A DNA stretch of 64,000 bases from Latrodectus hesperus (GCA_037975125.1 CM075855.1:87609391-87673390); one strand, 5' to 3'. Numbered from the stretch's first letter, positions 37,831 through 51,143 are shown. The notes: a model not told the origin generated them from the letters alone. Program-made: numbers and translations.

Positions 37831-40800
37831 CAGTAACAACTTAGTGGATGTTGCGATCATGACCAATTTAATATGAAACAACCATCTTTAGTGTAAATAC
37901 TGCTTACATCACTTAAACAAATTGCATAAAAATCTTTTTCTGTATATTAATGAGTTTATTATTTTTATTTATTAGCAATGTATGACATGAAGATTGACAT
38001 TTTACGAGGTTAAGCAATAACACACATAAACGTCTCGAAATTTCGACTTGCTTGGCTACACAACGATGGTATTTTTCACTCATTGAAGCAGAAATAGTCA
38101 ATTTTGTTTTATTGCATTTACTTAAATTTTGTGGTGATTTTTTTGAAATTAATCCTTAGGAGATTCTATAGAACTAATGTTAAATTCAATCCTTTAAAAA
38201 ATTGGAATTTACTTCACTATCGTTTTTCGACTGAAAGTGTCTAGATTATTTTCAAATTTACAGAAAATAGTTATCAATATCTAATATGTCTCTAGTACCT
38301 TTGCATTTACCTGCAATTGCTGATCTAACAGCTGAACCCTTAGAGTTTTGTCTTTGATTTTAATAGACATTTTAGTTATTTTCTCTAAATAAGGCGTGGC
38401 TAATTTTAATGATTTCCATTCCATTCTGAACTTTAATTATTAGTTATTGTGAGCAAAAATGACCGTAAAGTAACAAACAAATACCAGTGTTACTTAAACT
38501 AGAAATTATCTAGCTGACAAATTTTAAATCAACATCCTGATCACATCTATTTAGTTTCTGCAAAAATAAAATAAAGGTGAAAGTATTTCTCCAGAATCAT
38601 TATAAACTGTAATATCAATACAATACTGGCAGATATTATACTAATGGTCGATATTGCCATCTCTGTGATAAAAACTCTAAAAAAAAAAGAATTCCTTAAA
38701 AGAAATTAAAATTTCTCCTGTGTTCTTGAATATTTTTCTCTAAGATATATTAAAATGCTTATATCGTTTTAAATATAAAATGATAATTCGGACCCATAAG
38801 TTTAACACAATAAATCTCTGCTTAAATCACAAACATTGCTGCTTAATATTTAATATGGGATTAAATTACCCTCGAGCTTAGTTCATATTATTAAGTATTT
38901 TATTATTTTTCTAAATAATTATGTAGAAAAATTTATGTGAATTTTTTTAATTAAATATAATATAACAGAGTACTTGTTTCTAATGAAGCAATTATCTTTA
39001 ACTTATCAGTAATCGAACTAACTTGCTTCAAGGAACATGCACTTTTGAAGAAATTAAAAACTCCGTTGATGAGATCTTGCATACCCTCTTTGTACTTCGT
39101 GATCGAAAAAGCAAGATAAGATGTTTTTGCTAATTATTCCAGTTCAAATTTTCTGCAAACTATGTATAAATTTGTATACCTTTTAACCGTAATAAAGCAT
39201 TTTACAAAAAAGCTTTTTTAAAGCAACTGAAATATTTTTAAAAGCTTTCCAAGATAAAATCTCTTTTCATGAAATAAAAATTAAATCTTTAGAACAACTA
39301 ACGGCGTTTTTGTCTTTCTAATGAGGTGATTTAATTATGTGTGTTGAGATAGTAAAAGGTATTGGAATTTGGAGTAATCTTTACATGAAAGTTAAAAAAA
39401 TAAGAGCAAAAAGAAAATTACTAGAATATCTAATCATCTACATATATTTAAAATTTTTAAATTTCGTATTTTTCTTTTATTTTTCTTCTAAACTATCCAT
39501 TTTATTACAGATACCAATTTTAAAAAGTATTTCTATGATCAAATCACTTATAGATAAAAAAAAAAAGCTTTTTACGCCTACATGAATAGTTTGCAAATGC
39601 TTTTAATGAGCAAAATATTTAGATTACCAGACTTTTACAAGCAGTTGATTAAAGTTAAAGTAAATACTTCTTAATGTTTTTGGTAATACATATCTACTCA
39701 ATATGCTAGTTACTAAACAAAATAATTGGAACTGTAACTACCAAAGACATCTGATAGAAATCTAGCTTGCTTAAGATATTCAGCTATTTAAAAGAAGAAA
39801 ATTAAAGTTTTTATATAAAATGTCTTAAAATAAGATGTTCGGCCAAAAAGAAATATATTGCTATAGGATAAATATTGTTATTATATTATTAAGGAAAATT
39901 GTCAAATTTGTTATTTAATCGTTGAGAATAATAATTTTTATACAGGAATTGAGTCATTTTTTGTAAAATATAGTAAATAATAAAATTTTATAATACGATC
40001 GGTATACTGTTTTAAAAATTTGAGTATCTAAATTATATGTTTATTTTAATCAGTGGCACATTTTCTTAAAATTTAATTCGAAATTAAATCACCTTTATTT
40101 CTTTCACCATTAAGAACCTCATACATGAAAACTTAACATTTTTATGAAAAATTACATTAAAGATTGCAATTTTATACACATTACATTTTTTTATTTCATT
40201 ACAATGCCATTTTCATTACAATACCCTAATCATTTATAGAAAAATAGAAAAACCAATGAAAACATTTTCGATTGATTGAAACCTATCAAGGAACAAATAA
40301 TATAATTATTCGACAATCAAGAGCTCTGGGGCACAAGCAAGTGGTTTCCCGATAAGTACTATAATTTTGAAGAAATGATAAGTACACGAAAAAGGGGATA
40401 TCCTAGGACAATAAATCGTAGAGTAATTCTAACCCAGCGACTGGGTAACTGGTCACGCAAAAAATGCTGAAGTCAGCGTTATAAATGACACTTGTACCAG
40501 AGGAAAATACCCTTGCTCTACTAAAGAGGGAGAAAAAATATCCCTTTTCCCTGCTTCTCTGTGTTTGAAGGAATGTTAATGCATGGCAACGCTACAATTG
40601 ATTAATGCTGTAACGATTTATTTCCCCTTTCCTTGAATCATGAATAAATAATGGCTTTTGTAAATAATGAGTAAAAATGCTTGGAAGTGCTGCCACTATA
40701 AAGGAAAGACAAAAGAAAAACACTGTTCCGCAGATTGGAGAGGAGAAAATGAACTTCAAGTGAATAAATTTAAATCTACTTTTAAAACTTTAATTTTCTT

Positions 40801-41005
40801 TTCAATGTTAAATGATGTGCAAAACTATGGAATAAAGGGTATCACTAATAATCCTTTCTTCATTAGTCCCTTCGTTATTTGTTTCTTTTCTTTTAAAGTC
40901 TTCCATAAATTTGAAGTACCTAACACTTTTGAAGTTTTGTTTCGAAACAATTCGCTTTATTCTTCAAAAAAAAAAATATCGGAATCAAAAATCAGGATAA
41001 ATTTT
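37831..41005. other. No gene recognised
   Basis: 3.2 kb of AT-rich DNA. A 114-codon open frame (40667-41011) begins with a Cys/Lys-rich stretch but turns into low-complexity hydrophobic and Lys-rich sequence. I do not recognise it and doubt that it is a gene. A less AT-rich patch lies at 40310-40560. Confidence 0.5.
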
Positions 41006-41435
41006 CTATGATGAATTATATTTTGAAAAAACACACATTTAATGAAATTAAAAGGTTTAAAATTTGAAATGGATACAAAACATATCACTTTCATTTTTAT
41101 ATTTATCTTTGTATTAATATCGGCTAATATCTATTGTTCGAATTGTTTTGAAATAGCTTTAGAAACGAATTTATTCTTAAAAAAATTCGTTTTTGTGAAA
41201 AAATATTAAGCATAAATTTTCAGTCTCACCCTATGATGAATTGCATTTTGAAAAAAAAAAGCACATATTTAATGAATTTCAGCTTTGTAACATTTGAAAT
41301 TGATTCAAAATTTAGAACGTTTAAAGTAAAAATAAAAAGTAAATTGATCAAAAAAAGATTCAATTTCATTCTTACTTTATATTTTTCTTTATATTTGTTT
41401 AATAACTGCTCTCTAATATCTATATTTTTAAATTA
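41006..41435 (+). repeat. Diverged tandem duplication, about 225-bp period
   Basis: CTATGATGAATT(A/G)(T/C)ATTTTGAAAAAA followed by TTTAATGAA and AATTTGAAAT(G/T)GAT occurs at 41006 and again at 41231. Similarity continues, with indels, through the TCTAATATCTAT-like segment near the end of each copy. Two units only. Confidence 0.7.
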
Positions 41436-41656
41436 CTTAAATTAAACACATTTAAAGAGAAGCATACAAAAAGAAATTTCCATTAATAATAAGTAATTTG
41501 AAAGTATTTAATAAATATATCAATTAGTATGAAGTATTATATACATAAATTACAATTTTTAGAATTTCACATCATCTGTATCTTTACAAATTGCAGGTTT
41601 CGCTTTATTACTGAGAAAATAATCAGCAGTTGCTTAATATATTTACAAAAAATTGA

Positions 41657-41963
41657 CCGAGTACATGCGATATACGTGCTCGATAAATCTGTGAAATCGA
41701 AAGTCCTGTGGTCGGTCGTTGAGCAGTTACCATGGGTGCAGTGGTCTGGAGAAATTTACTCCCCCTTCAGATCAATGCCAAAATTGAGGGAGTAGATCCT
41801 CTGGTGCTGCCATCTATCGGAGGATTTGAAGAGCAAAAAGTCGTACTTTCACCTTCATGGTGCTCTGATTAAAACGCAAGACGCTCCCAATTGACTTAAT
41901 TCGCATAGCCAAGGCATAGCGAGCTTGGCTTGTCCAAGTGTCATTAGTAACAACAACAACAAC
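41657..41963 (+). mobile_element. SINE family 1, 5'-truncated, perfect 12-bp TSD
   Basis: Starts CCGAGTACATGCGATATACG, exactly where the tRNA head of the full-length copy (2889) gives way to the body, and ends in CAACAACAACAACAC. The TSD ACAAAAAATTGA is identical at 41645-41656 and 41964-41975. This copy therefore inserted already lacking its promoter and cannot be transcribed from its own A and B boxes. Confidence 0.93.
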
Positions 41964-41975
41964 ACAAAAAATTGA

Positions 41976-44598
41976 GATTAAAATTATATGCAAACATACC
42001 ACAAGAATGAGAAAAGGATATAATTTGTTTGACAATCTTAAAATTATCACATTTGAATTCAAAAGTTTGTTAGAATTTTTATGGTCTAAAAATAAACCCC
42101 TGATAATTATGCACAGATTTTTATCTCTAAAAAAGGTATGTAAATATTTAATTTTAAAAAGCTATTTGATTAGTAGCAATTATAAGAAAAAATATATTTA
42201 CATTAATATGGCATATTTTTGTTTAAATTATAAATAATCCTTGAAAAAAAACTATAATAAAAAGGTTTCATTAGCTTTTTATGTTATTTTGTCCCAAATT
42301 AAATGATCCTGAATCACAATTAAAATAGGATTAGTTTAGACATTGTAAATTGACATTAATATTTGATCATAATTATTATTAAATTAATTATGATTTTAAC
42401 TGGATATATATAATCAAACAATGATATCTTAAGGAAGAAGAAATTTTTTGAAGATTTTATTGATTTTTATTTATGATTGAATTATTGTTTTATTTGTGTA
42501 TAATTATAAGAATATTTACAAATAGCTGTGTATAAAAGTTCCAATGATTCGAATTGAAAGTTAAGTTGTTGCTCTAAAGATAGAAAATATTATGATAAAC
42601 TCAGAGAAATGAACTTACGGGTATTACAAACTGAGACAGAACAATTATTTATATATACATTTTTAATTTTTTTTACTATTCAGTTTTGTGTATCCAAACT
42701 TTTATTGCGAGAGATAACTTTTTATTTCAAAATTTGCAACTTCCAACTGCTTAGAAATGATATTCTTTTTTTTTATAAAATAATGGTGTGTTTAAGTAAG
42801 CATACTCTTCAGTAAGCTTAATCGTTAAGTATAAAATATAAATTTTATTAAGTATTATTACCAAATTTTATTGACGAATATTTCTGAATATAAGTTTATA
42901 AGTGTAGTGTGACTTATAAAATTCTAATAATTGATCTTAGATTGCTTAAAATCTTTGTATATTTAAAAACAAGATAGTGCGAAAAGAAGAACAACTCATG
43001 GAATGTGATTCATTGTAGAACCAATAAAAGTTTACAATCGGGTACCTTTTTTGATTCTTTGGCAATGCTTTTTGATGCTAAGATGTGTCTAGGAAAATGG
43101 CCGCTACACAAAAGCTATACAAAGATATTGTAACCTGAATTACCAGAAATTAAGGTTTATCGCCAAAATGTATCGAAAAACCAAGTAGTAACCGTTTCTA
43201 CATCAAAACCGTAAAATCATGCAAGAAACTCTTAGAAAGTAAAATGCGAACGATTTCTTCAAATTGACTTAAGGTACTTAAAGATTAAGAGTACTGTTGA
43301 TGTAAAACGTCTAGTCTATTTGTTTATAACGTGCTATTATATGTAAATAAAAAACATCTCTTTTTGAGCATTTTAATGTCTTTAAAATTCTCGATAAATT
43401 TGTATACGTAATTTATTGCTTCTGAAAAGGAAGGAAAGTCATTTAACAAAAGCAACTCATCTTCAAGTCATTCTAAAAGTTACATCTTGTGAGTAGCTAC
43501 GTACCATAGCTTAGGTTAGAAGAAAGAACAGAAAGATAAGTTAAAATACTGAAATAATTTCATTCTCATAAGTAATTGCTTATATCATTTGATGCAGAGG
43601 TATTTCGAATAAAAAGTGTGTCCCACAAATATTATGGAAAATAACAGCAACGATTGTTCTGTCACTCTAATTTAAGAAAGAAACTTACCGCAGGTGTGAG
43701 ATGACGTGATTCTTTAACTGTGATTTTCTAACAAAGTTCTACTAAGTCAGTACTTTTGTATTAATGTTAATATCACAACATACAGGGATTATGTTATTTA
43801 AGATTTATACCTGTAAAGAATGTACTTATTATGAAAAAGAGATAATTTTACATACAATTTATATCTCATGAAAAAAACAAATAAATAACTACCGAAACAG
43901 ATATTTGAACAGAAATGTATCCCAGACTGATAAATATTCTTGACGAACATTTGACAAATAATCATTCCCCTCTAAAATTAGGTAATATGACTTACTAAAA
44001 CTGATATTAAATCACTGAAAAGTAAATATTTTTAAGTGGAACAATAATTGTTATCAATGATGATTTTTTTTTTTCCAAAAAATGTGATTATCTCATTTTA
44101 CGCTGTGTATGTTTAATTCAATTTTACTACGAAAAATTTCTCTATTCTGACAGCAAAATATTCTAGCGTTCAAAATATATGCGAAATATTTTATGTATTA
44201 CAATTTCAATTCAAATAGATAGAACTCTGAGGTCAAATTATGTATATTTTCAATAATATTTTACTTTTTCATCGAAATCCTTCCCTGAATTTCTTCTGAA
44301 TCTCCCCTTTCCAACTCAGTTAATTTATTCTTTAGAAGATTATTTCAACATTTCGAAATTAAGCGAAAATGTTAAAAATTTATAAAGTTTATAGTTGATG
44401 TGAATTTTAAGCAGAGACGTATAAAAAATGAGCAAACTAGTGATTGTAATGTTTTTTGTAAAAATTCTCAAGCTGTGAAACTCACAGTACACTCAGTGAT
44501 ATTTGTAAAGAAAAATGTCCAGCGGCTTTCGTAGCCTGAGGCAAAAATGATGGTGTTTCCTTGGCATGAATACTCCTAAAGAACAATAACCGAATAAG
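41976..44598. other. No gene recognised
   Basis: 2.6 kb, AT-rich. A moderately complex stretch at 43010-43260 does not resolve into an open frame or a known repeat. Confidence 0.6.
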
Positions 44599-44983
44599 AC
44601 TGTAGTAGCCTAGTGGTTAGGACATCGGTCTTCCGTCCAGAAAGTCTGGGTTTAATTTCCAATGCCGCTTAAAACCAACCGAATATATATGGCAAACGTG
44701 CTCATTAAATCCGTGGAATTGAAAGTCTTGTGGTCGGTTGTTGAGCAGTTACCATGAGTGTAATGGTCTGGAAAAAATTTCATCCTCCCTCGGATCAAAG
44801 TCAAAACTAAGGGAGTCATCTTGTTATGGCGCCATCTATCGGAGGGGTCTTAGAGCACAACCGTATTTTTACCCTTGTGGTGCTCTGGTTTAAAGAAAAA
44901 TGCACACTTGTGACTTAATTTCGCATAATCGTTGGCTAGCAAGCTTGGATTGTCCAAATGTCATAAATAACAACAACATAATG
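44599..44983 (+). mobile_element. tRNA-derived SINE, family 1, full length
   Basis: The A box TAGCCTAGTGG (44606-44616) is identical to that of the copy at 2889; the B box is degraded (GGGTTTAATTTCC). The body matches the family throughout, with the GGCGCCATCTATCGG block at 44828. The tail is AACAACAACATAATG. CAATAAC occurs at 44584-44590 and 44984-44990 and could be the TSD, but it is only 7 bp and leaves an unexplained gap of about 8 bp on the left. Confidence 0.87.
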
Positions 44984-44990
44984 CAATAAC

Positions 44991-47365
44991 TATACATTAA
45001 AACCTAATGAATCAACTTTATTTGCACTACGCAGCGGTAATATAAAATATAAATAAATGTATCAATAATGTCGTAAATATGCATGATCTTTTTCATGAAC
45101 CTAATTTGTATGTCTATTCCTTTCGTTCGATTATAACAAAAAAATATCAGGGTTTTTTTCAAATAGTTTGCATTCGATTTATAACACATAATTGCTTATA
45201 GACAAATATTTTTGTAGATTGATATTTTAAATTCGGTTGCTTAGAATTATGTATACAAATATGCGTATTATATATCAGTAAAAAAATAATAAAATTTTGT
45301 TATCAATTTTAAGTGAGATTATATTTAATTTATTTAATAAAGTGTTTTGTGTCAGACATTTCATTTAAATATCACATAGAAATGAAAGATAAATGCTATT
45401 TCTTTATTCCAAATTTCAAACGCTGGAATTTGAAACATATTTTTATAAATAACTACAAAATTTTTTTAAAATCCATCATATAATTAATGGTTTCTAAGAA
45501 ATGATATATATATTTCCCATATTTGATCATTTTTCCTAGTTTAGAATATTTTTGTTAATTACGAATTACTCACATTTAATTAAGTCCTGCTATTTTTATT
45601 TAGTATACCTTAATTAACTGGAAAAAATGTGATTTATAAAGCTATCAGATTCTAATTTAGAGTTACAAATCATTTCTCTAAAAGATGAAGAGAATTTCAT
45701 TAAAGCTGCATTTTTCCCAGTCTCATAGTTTATTAACTCTTTCCTCAAATTTCCGCTAAGAAATCTTGTCTCCATTTCCATTTTATTAAGATATAACGGC
45801 ATCCACCTAATTCTGCATTTTTCTTCCCTTCAGAAACCAAATTAAGTTTCGCTGTAAGATTTAAAAACATTCAAATACAAAGTATATAATTAAATGCATT
45901 AATTAGAAAAATAGTAATTTATTTTTTTAGTTTTAACTGCAAAAAATACATGTAATTTGAGACAGTATCATTTTAGTTAAGATATCATTTAAAAAATAAA
46001 TATATTCACATCTGAATTTAAATTTAAGAATAAGATAAAAATGAGCTATTTACTAATAATTTTAGCTAGTGTAAATGAGCATAAGCATAAAAATAGATAA
46101 AAAACAAATGAATTTCAGCATAAATTTATCGATTGGTTAAATCATTAATTAAAAACGGAATATTTTAATTTAATGAGTTAGTTAAATGAGGGCATTAAGA
46201 AAACAGCTATAAAACAAATTTATATCAAATTTATATTACAGCTATAACAAATTTTATTTATTTAAAAAGCATAATTATAATGTATTATTAGTTATTTTCA
46301 TGTTATTTCATTGAATCAACATAAATATCGAATTTTTAAAGACAACATATAAAACAAAGATAAAAATATTAATTATTAATCATTATAAATATTATTTCAA
46401 CACATTTAAGGATTTTATTATGACTTCAAACTTTTTTGATTTTTAACTTTTTAGAAATATGATGGTAACATGCAAGAATTTCTTGGAAAGTGGTATTACA
46501 ATTTTGGAAATTTATCATTTTTATTGGTAAATGAAAAATAACATTAGATTCGGTAAATGCAAAGAAAATATGTAAATTTAAAATTTATACTAAAAGTAGT
46601 TTGTCTTTCGTTAAGCAGAAAATATTATTTCATGGAGAGAGTATTCAATAAATTTATATACTCGAAAATTATCCTATTTAGAACTTATTTTTTTCTTAAT
46701 CATATTTAAAAACTGCAGCATTGTGTTGCTGCTTTCATATAATTTCCGAAGGTTTTTATGAGATGATAGAATGTGGGTTCTACGTACATTATCCCTTTGA
46801 CAAAATCAGCGTAGGAAATGTATCACCAAATATTGCAGATTATTGACTGCACTCCTGTTTTTACATTTTTATAATAAACAAGCTCAGGTTTTATATTTTT
46901 AAAGTACACTAAATCAAAATTTCTGATTAAAAATTTGGAGTAACTATTAGAAATTGAATTTTTTCCAGTTAATTTCAATGAGAAAGAAAGTTAATTGTTC
47001 AGTTCTTTTCCGCTCATTTAAGGAAAAAAAAAAGATTGAAATCTTACATATTTAACGTCATATTTTTGATAAAAATGTAAATAAGATAATATATAAGTTC
47101 CGAAATATGTTTAATAAGTTTTTATGCGCTTATGAGCATTTGTAATTTTGCTAAAAATCAGTTAAGAAATGAGAAATCACAATTTAATAAGTTTTGGCTA
47201 TCGGTGATGTGATAGGAGTCGCCAATAATTTGATTTCGTGATTTATTGCTGTCACTTTTAAACTCACTTTCCAATGTGCAAAGCGATGCTTTATTGATTA
47301 ATTAATTGGCCTTATATTTTTATTTATTACTTACATTATTTTCATTTTCTACTTGAAAATGGGCA
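44991..47365. other. No gene recognised
   Basis: 2.4 kb of AT-rich DNA without an identified gene or repeat. Confidence 0.6.
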
Positions 47366-47618
47366 CAGGAGTCGTATAATTCAGGATGCCAAATTCTGTG
47401 ATTGGCGATTTTTTGGTGGATTTTCTTATGTATCTGGCAACATCGTTTTTATTACGTCATTTCTATGGAGACCTATGAGAATTATGCAAAAAATTCTATT
47501 TTGGTAACCCTAGTATTTACGTCATCGCGCACGTCACGATACGCCATTTTGGCAACATTTCTTCATTGCCAAAAAAAAAAAAATTCAGAATTTGGAATTA
47601 TGGATCATATGACCCCTG
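47366..47618 (+). mobile_element. MITE-A copy 4
   Basis: Begins CACAGGAGTCGTATAATTCAGG and ends with the inverted GACCCCTGTG. The interior matches the other copies, including the ATTTACGTCATCGCGCACGTC segment. An open frame through it encodes VFTSSRTSRYAILATFLH. It lies about 870 bp upstream of the V-ATPase ATG, in the same orientation as the copy just downstream of that gene. Confidence 0.87.
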
Positions 47619-48483
47619 TGCTGAAAAATGTTATGTTATTGTCAGCTGAGAACCTAAGTCTCAATAATATAAAATTGCTAAATACTGATTTAGCAAAAGT
47701 GTATTCTGTAAAATAGCATAAAAATTCCACCCATTCTCAATAATGTCTATCAATAAGTAAATACTTAACTGAAAGTTCAAACAATTCAGTAACCAAAAGA
47801 TGGTATGTACACATTATTCTAATTCAATTTTATTACGTTATGTAGAGAACAATTTAATAAAAAAATCGAGTAAATATTAAGGGTAAATTAATACATCCAT
47901 TTAGACTAAATTGCAATCTTAGTGTTAATGTTAATTCATTCAATCTACAACTAATTAAATATAATATTTCAAATAGTCAATAAACTTGGTTGATGATTTG
48001 CAGCGCCCTCTAAACTCAATCATGACAATAATTACAAAATGTGCTTACAATTCAAATTGATAATCATAAATTCGAAATTTATATTATTTTTTATAATTTT
48101 ATATTTCTGTTTTAGTGTTTCTGTTGTAATTTTGTAGAAAAATATTTTCGTATTATCTAAAATATTCAATATTTTATTGCAATTCATTGTAAAATGCTAT
48201 TAAAATTTGTCTGGTTGTCAAACGCGCTTAGTTAAAAATAAACGGAAAAAGTTAAAATATCACATTAATGGAAGTGAAGGGATCACGTTCTGTTTATGCT
48301 TCCTTAGAGACATAAATATAAATGCAATTTTCTTCCAACGTTTATTGTCTTGGTTTACATCAACAATTTTTAAATTTTAGTGAATAAAAATGCAAATAAC
48401 TATTTATTTGTTTTGTTTTATGAACTAAAATTCTATAAGTGTAACATAAAACCATTGTAATTTAATCTCCGTCTTACTGGAAA
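47619..48483. promoter_or_regulatory. Upstream region of the V-ATPase gene
   Basis: Contains the putative 5' UTR and promoter. CATAAATATAAATGC (48311-48325) is a possible TATA-like element, but it is not distinctive in DNA this AT-rich. A non-coding first exon further upstream cannot be excluded; many animal subunit c genes have introns. Confidence 0.3.
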
Positions 48484-48969
48484 ATGTCTACCACGGAAAC
48501 TGGTGAGGTAATTGAATACTCAGCCTTCTTCGGGATAATGGGATGTGCATCAGCAGCTGTTTTCAGTGCCCTTGGAGCAGCTTATGGAACAGCCAAATCT
48601 GGCATCGGAATATCAGCAATGGCTATTAGAAAACCAGAGTTGATTATGAAGTCCATAATACCGGTAGTTATGGCTGGTATCATTGCCATTTATGGCCTAG
48701 TAGTAGCAGTGCTAATAGCAAATGCCCTGAAAGCACCGCAAGATGGCTACACTTTGTTTAAAGGTTATCTCCACTTTGGTGCAGGACTGTCGGTGGGTCT
48801 CAGCGGATTAGCAGCTGGATGTGCCATTGGCATTGTGGGGGACGCAGGAGTCAGAGGAACGGCTCAACAAGCAAAACTTTTCGTGGGCATGATTCTTATT
48901 CTCATTTTCGCAGAAGTTCTTGGATTATACGGCTTGATTGTTTCGCTTATATTAGCAACTAAAGCTTGA
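48484..48969 (+). CDS. ATP6V0C: V-type proton ATPase 16 kDa proteolipid (subunit c)
   Basis: Membrane subunit of the c-ring of the V-ATPase Vo sector, which carries protons across endomembranes. The 161-residue protein has a complete open frame with no intron, close to the family's usual length of about 155-160. Four hydrophobic segments lie at about 13-33, 55-77, 93-118 and 131-157. Family signatures include [31 protein letters not shown] and [11 protein letters not shown]. The proton-carrying Glu is Glu144 in [15 protein letters not shown]. The ATG has A at -3 (GGAAAATG). The short N-terminus and the [12 protein letters not shown] loop are the most divergent parts. No frameshift or stop is present, so it looks functional. 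Single-exon form raises the possibility of an old retrogene, but I see no poly-A tail or TSD. Orthology to one vertebrate gene is not implied by the symbol. Confidence 0.95.
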   Translation: MSTTETGEVIEYSAFFGIMGCASAAVFSALGAAYGTAKSGIGISAMAIRKPELIMKSIIPVVMAGIIAIYGLVVAVLIANALKAPQDGYTLFKGYLHFGAGLSVGLSGLAAGCAIGIVGDAGVRGTAQQAKLFVGMILILIFAEVLGLYGLIVSLILATKA

Positions 48970-49007
48970 GTAAAATAAATAACAAGTATAATGTAAAATA
49001 TGTATAT

Positions 49008-49013
49008 ATTAAA
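49008..49013 (+). terminator. Probable poly(A) signal of the V-ATPase gene
   Basis: ATTAAA, a common variant signal, followed by a GT/T-rich stretch (49018-49042, TTGTTTGCTTG then T-rich). An AATAAA at 48974-48979 lies only five bases after the stop and is a less likely alternative. Confidence 0.5.
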
Positions 49014-49076
49014 AATATTGTTTGCTTGTTTTATTTTTATGATTTCATAATATATTAAGCTAATTTCAAAATGGCA

Positions 49077-49325
49077 CGCATGCCGTATAATAAAGGATGC
49101 CAAAACCTGAGTTTGGTAATTATTTTCAGTGGATTTTCTTATATTTCTGGCAACCACAATTTTATTACATCATACATATTGAGATCTACAAGAATTATGG
49201 AGAAAATTCTGCTTCAACAACTCGAGTATTTACGTCATCGCGCAAATCAAAATATGTCATCGTAGCAACATTTCTTCATCGCCAAAAAAATTTAGAATTT
49301 GAAATCCTGGATTATACGGCATCTG
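49077..49325 (+). mobile_element. MITE-A copy 5
   Basis: Left end near ATGCCGTATAATAAAGGATG, right end GGATTATACGGCATCTG (inverted). About 250 bp, in the same orientation as copy 4. It lies about 110 bp after the V-ATPase stop and about 65 bp after its probable poly(A) signal. The open frame through it encodes VFTSSRKSKYVIVATFLH. Confidence 0.87.
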
Positions 49326-49394
49326 TGTCTTCAAAATCTACTCGTTTATTATTTCATAGAATCTTTGTAATTGAATAATGGACAAATTTCTGAG

Positions 49395-49640
49395 CAGATG
49401 CCGTATAATTCAGGATGCAAAATTTTTATTTTTTGGCGATGAACAAATGGTACGACGATGACGTATCGTGACATGCGTGATGACGTAAATACTAGGGTTT
49501 CCAAAATACAATTTCTTTCGTAATTCTTACAGGTTTCCATATCTATGATGCTATAAAAACCAGGTTGTCAGATAAATAAGAAAACACGTTAAAAATATCA
49601 CCAAACTCAGAATTTGACACCCTGGATTATAGGCATCTGT
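49395..49640 (-). mobile_element. MITE-A copy 6, inverted next to copy 5
   Basis: Begins CAGATGCCGTATAATTCAGG and ends GGATTATAGGCATCTG. The interior is in reverse orientation (GATGACGTATCGTGACATGC reads as the complement of the other copies). Only 69 bp separate it from copy 5, so the pair forms a large imperfect inverted repeat. Confidence 0.87.
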
Positions 49641-51143
49641 GCGCAAATCTCATATTTCATCTTTTTGAAGTGTGTAACATGAATTGTGAACTTTGCTTTA
49701 ACGCGCAAGTTGTATCAAGAACTCTAATTATTTTATTTTGTGCAAAATATAATTAATTTTGAAACACTCTTTTCAAATGAAATATAATTGCAATGCATTT
49801 TTAAAAAAAATGCAATCAAAATTAATTTTTCAGACTGAAATATCTTTAAACTAATGATTTGTATTCTGCCAGCAAAACATTTATAAACAATACCCGGATT
49901 TTTTATAGTGTAAGCGATTTTAAGAGGTATTTTAAATCCATTACATTTTAAGCAAAAATTAAAGGAAATTTATTGAGAGAGAATATCAGTTCAACTAAAC
50001 AGTTCATTTTACTAAAATTTTGGCAGTTTAATATTTTGGTGAACCAAGACTAAAGATTAATTTATTAATTTCGTGTGTAGTCTTAAGATATTAGATTTAC
50101 TTAATGGTTTATATAATATTAAAGATTTATATAGTATAAGATTAAAATATTCGTTTTATATTTGCAGAAAAATGAGTAAAGATAAATTTTAGAAATGTGT
50201 AATTTTAATTTTTCATGTATATTGTGCTTTTGATACTGTCTGAAGAATAAGTTGATAATTATTTAAGTAATCTATGTGAAATATAAAGAAACATAAAATA
50301 TATGAAACATTTTAAGAGTTTTTTCTTAAGTATATCAAAAAATTAGGAGTTTAGAGCATATATCTTCGAATTTTGTTATAATTAAATTGTAAATTTGAAA
50401 TCAACCTAGCATAACTTTCTAATAAAAATTTATCATACCTTTTTGAATATTATATAACTATAGTTAGTTTGGAAAAATATACTTAGAGGGGCGTCTTGGC
50501 ATTTTTTTTATAAGAAGAGGGTTTTTGTAAGCGTGTGAAGAAGCAAAATAGCTTCGAAAAAACCATAAAATGATACACAATTTAAACAATTACAAAAATG
50601 TTACCCAAAATTTTAGATGCAAACACCTTTTTTAATTAAGCTAATATTTTTATCATTAAAATCCTCTATTTAACCCTTTTTTCCAACTGCAAAATGGCAC
50701 AGAATATAAAAATCTGCTTAATGCAAGCATTTCAACCAATCATAGTTACGATAGGGCTACCAAAATATAAATAAGACAATAAATGCGAAAAATATGAATG
50801 ATATCACTTAAAAAAATACGAATGATATATTTTCCAATTATTTTAATCAAAGGAAATATTTTCGAGAATTTCTCTTGTGATGCTTCCCAACTTTGAATGC
50901 TTTCGAAATTCTCGGGACATCACCATTGTTAATTAGTCAGCAATTGTGTATACTTTGGACTTTTTTATTATATTAATCCACATTTTTGATAATTTTAGAC
51001 TCGTGTTACTGACGCTTCTTGTAAAATACTTTTTTGTTTATAATTCTCTCAATAATTCTTGTACATGATGTAAGAAGCACATGTTGCCCCAAAGCCGTTG
51101 ATCAATTAACGATTGAAACAAGTGAATCATCATAGTAATAGTA
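49641..51143. other. No gene recognised
   Basis: 1.5 kb of AT-rich spacer with no coding signal. Confidence 0.6.

Noticed and set aside
40667..41011. 114-codon open frame as a host gene
   Set aside because: Low-complexity composition, no domain, and it ends in AT-rich sequence that belongs to a local tandem duplication. No evidence beyond length.
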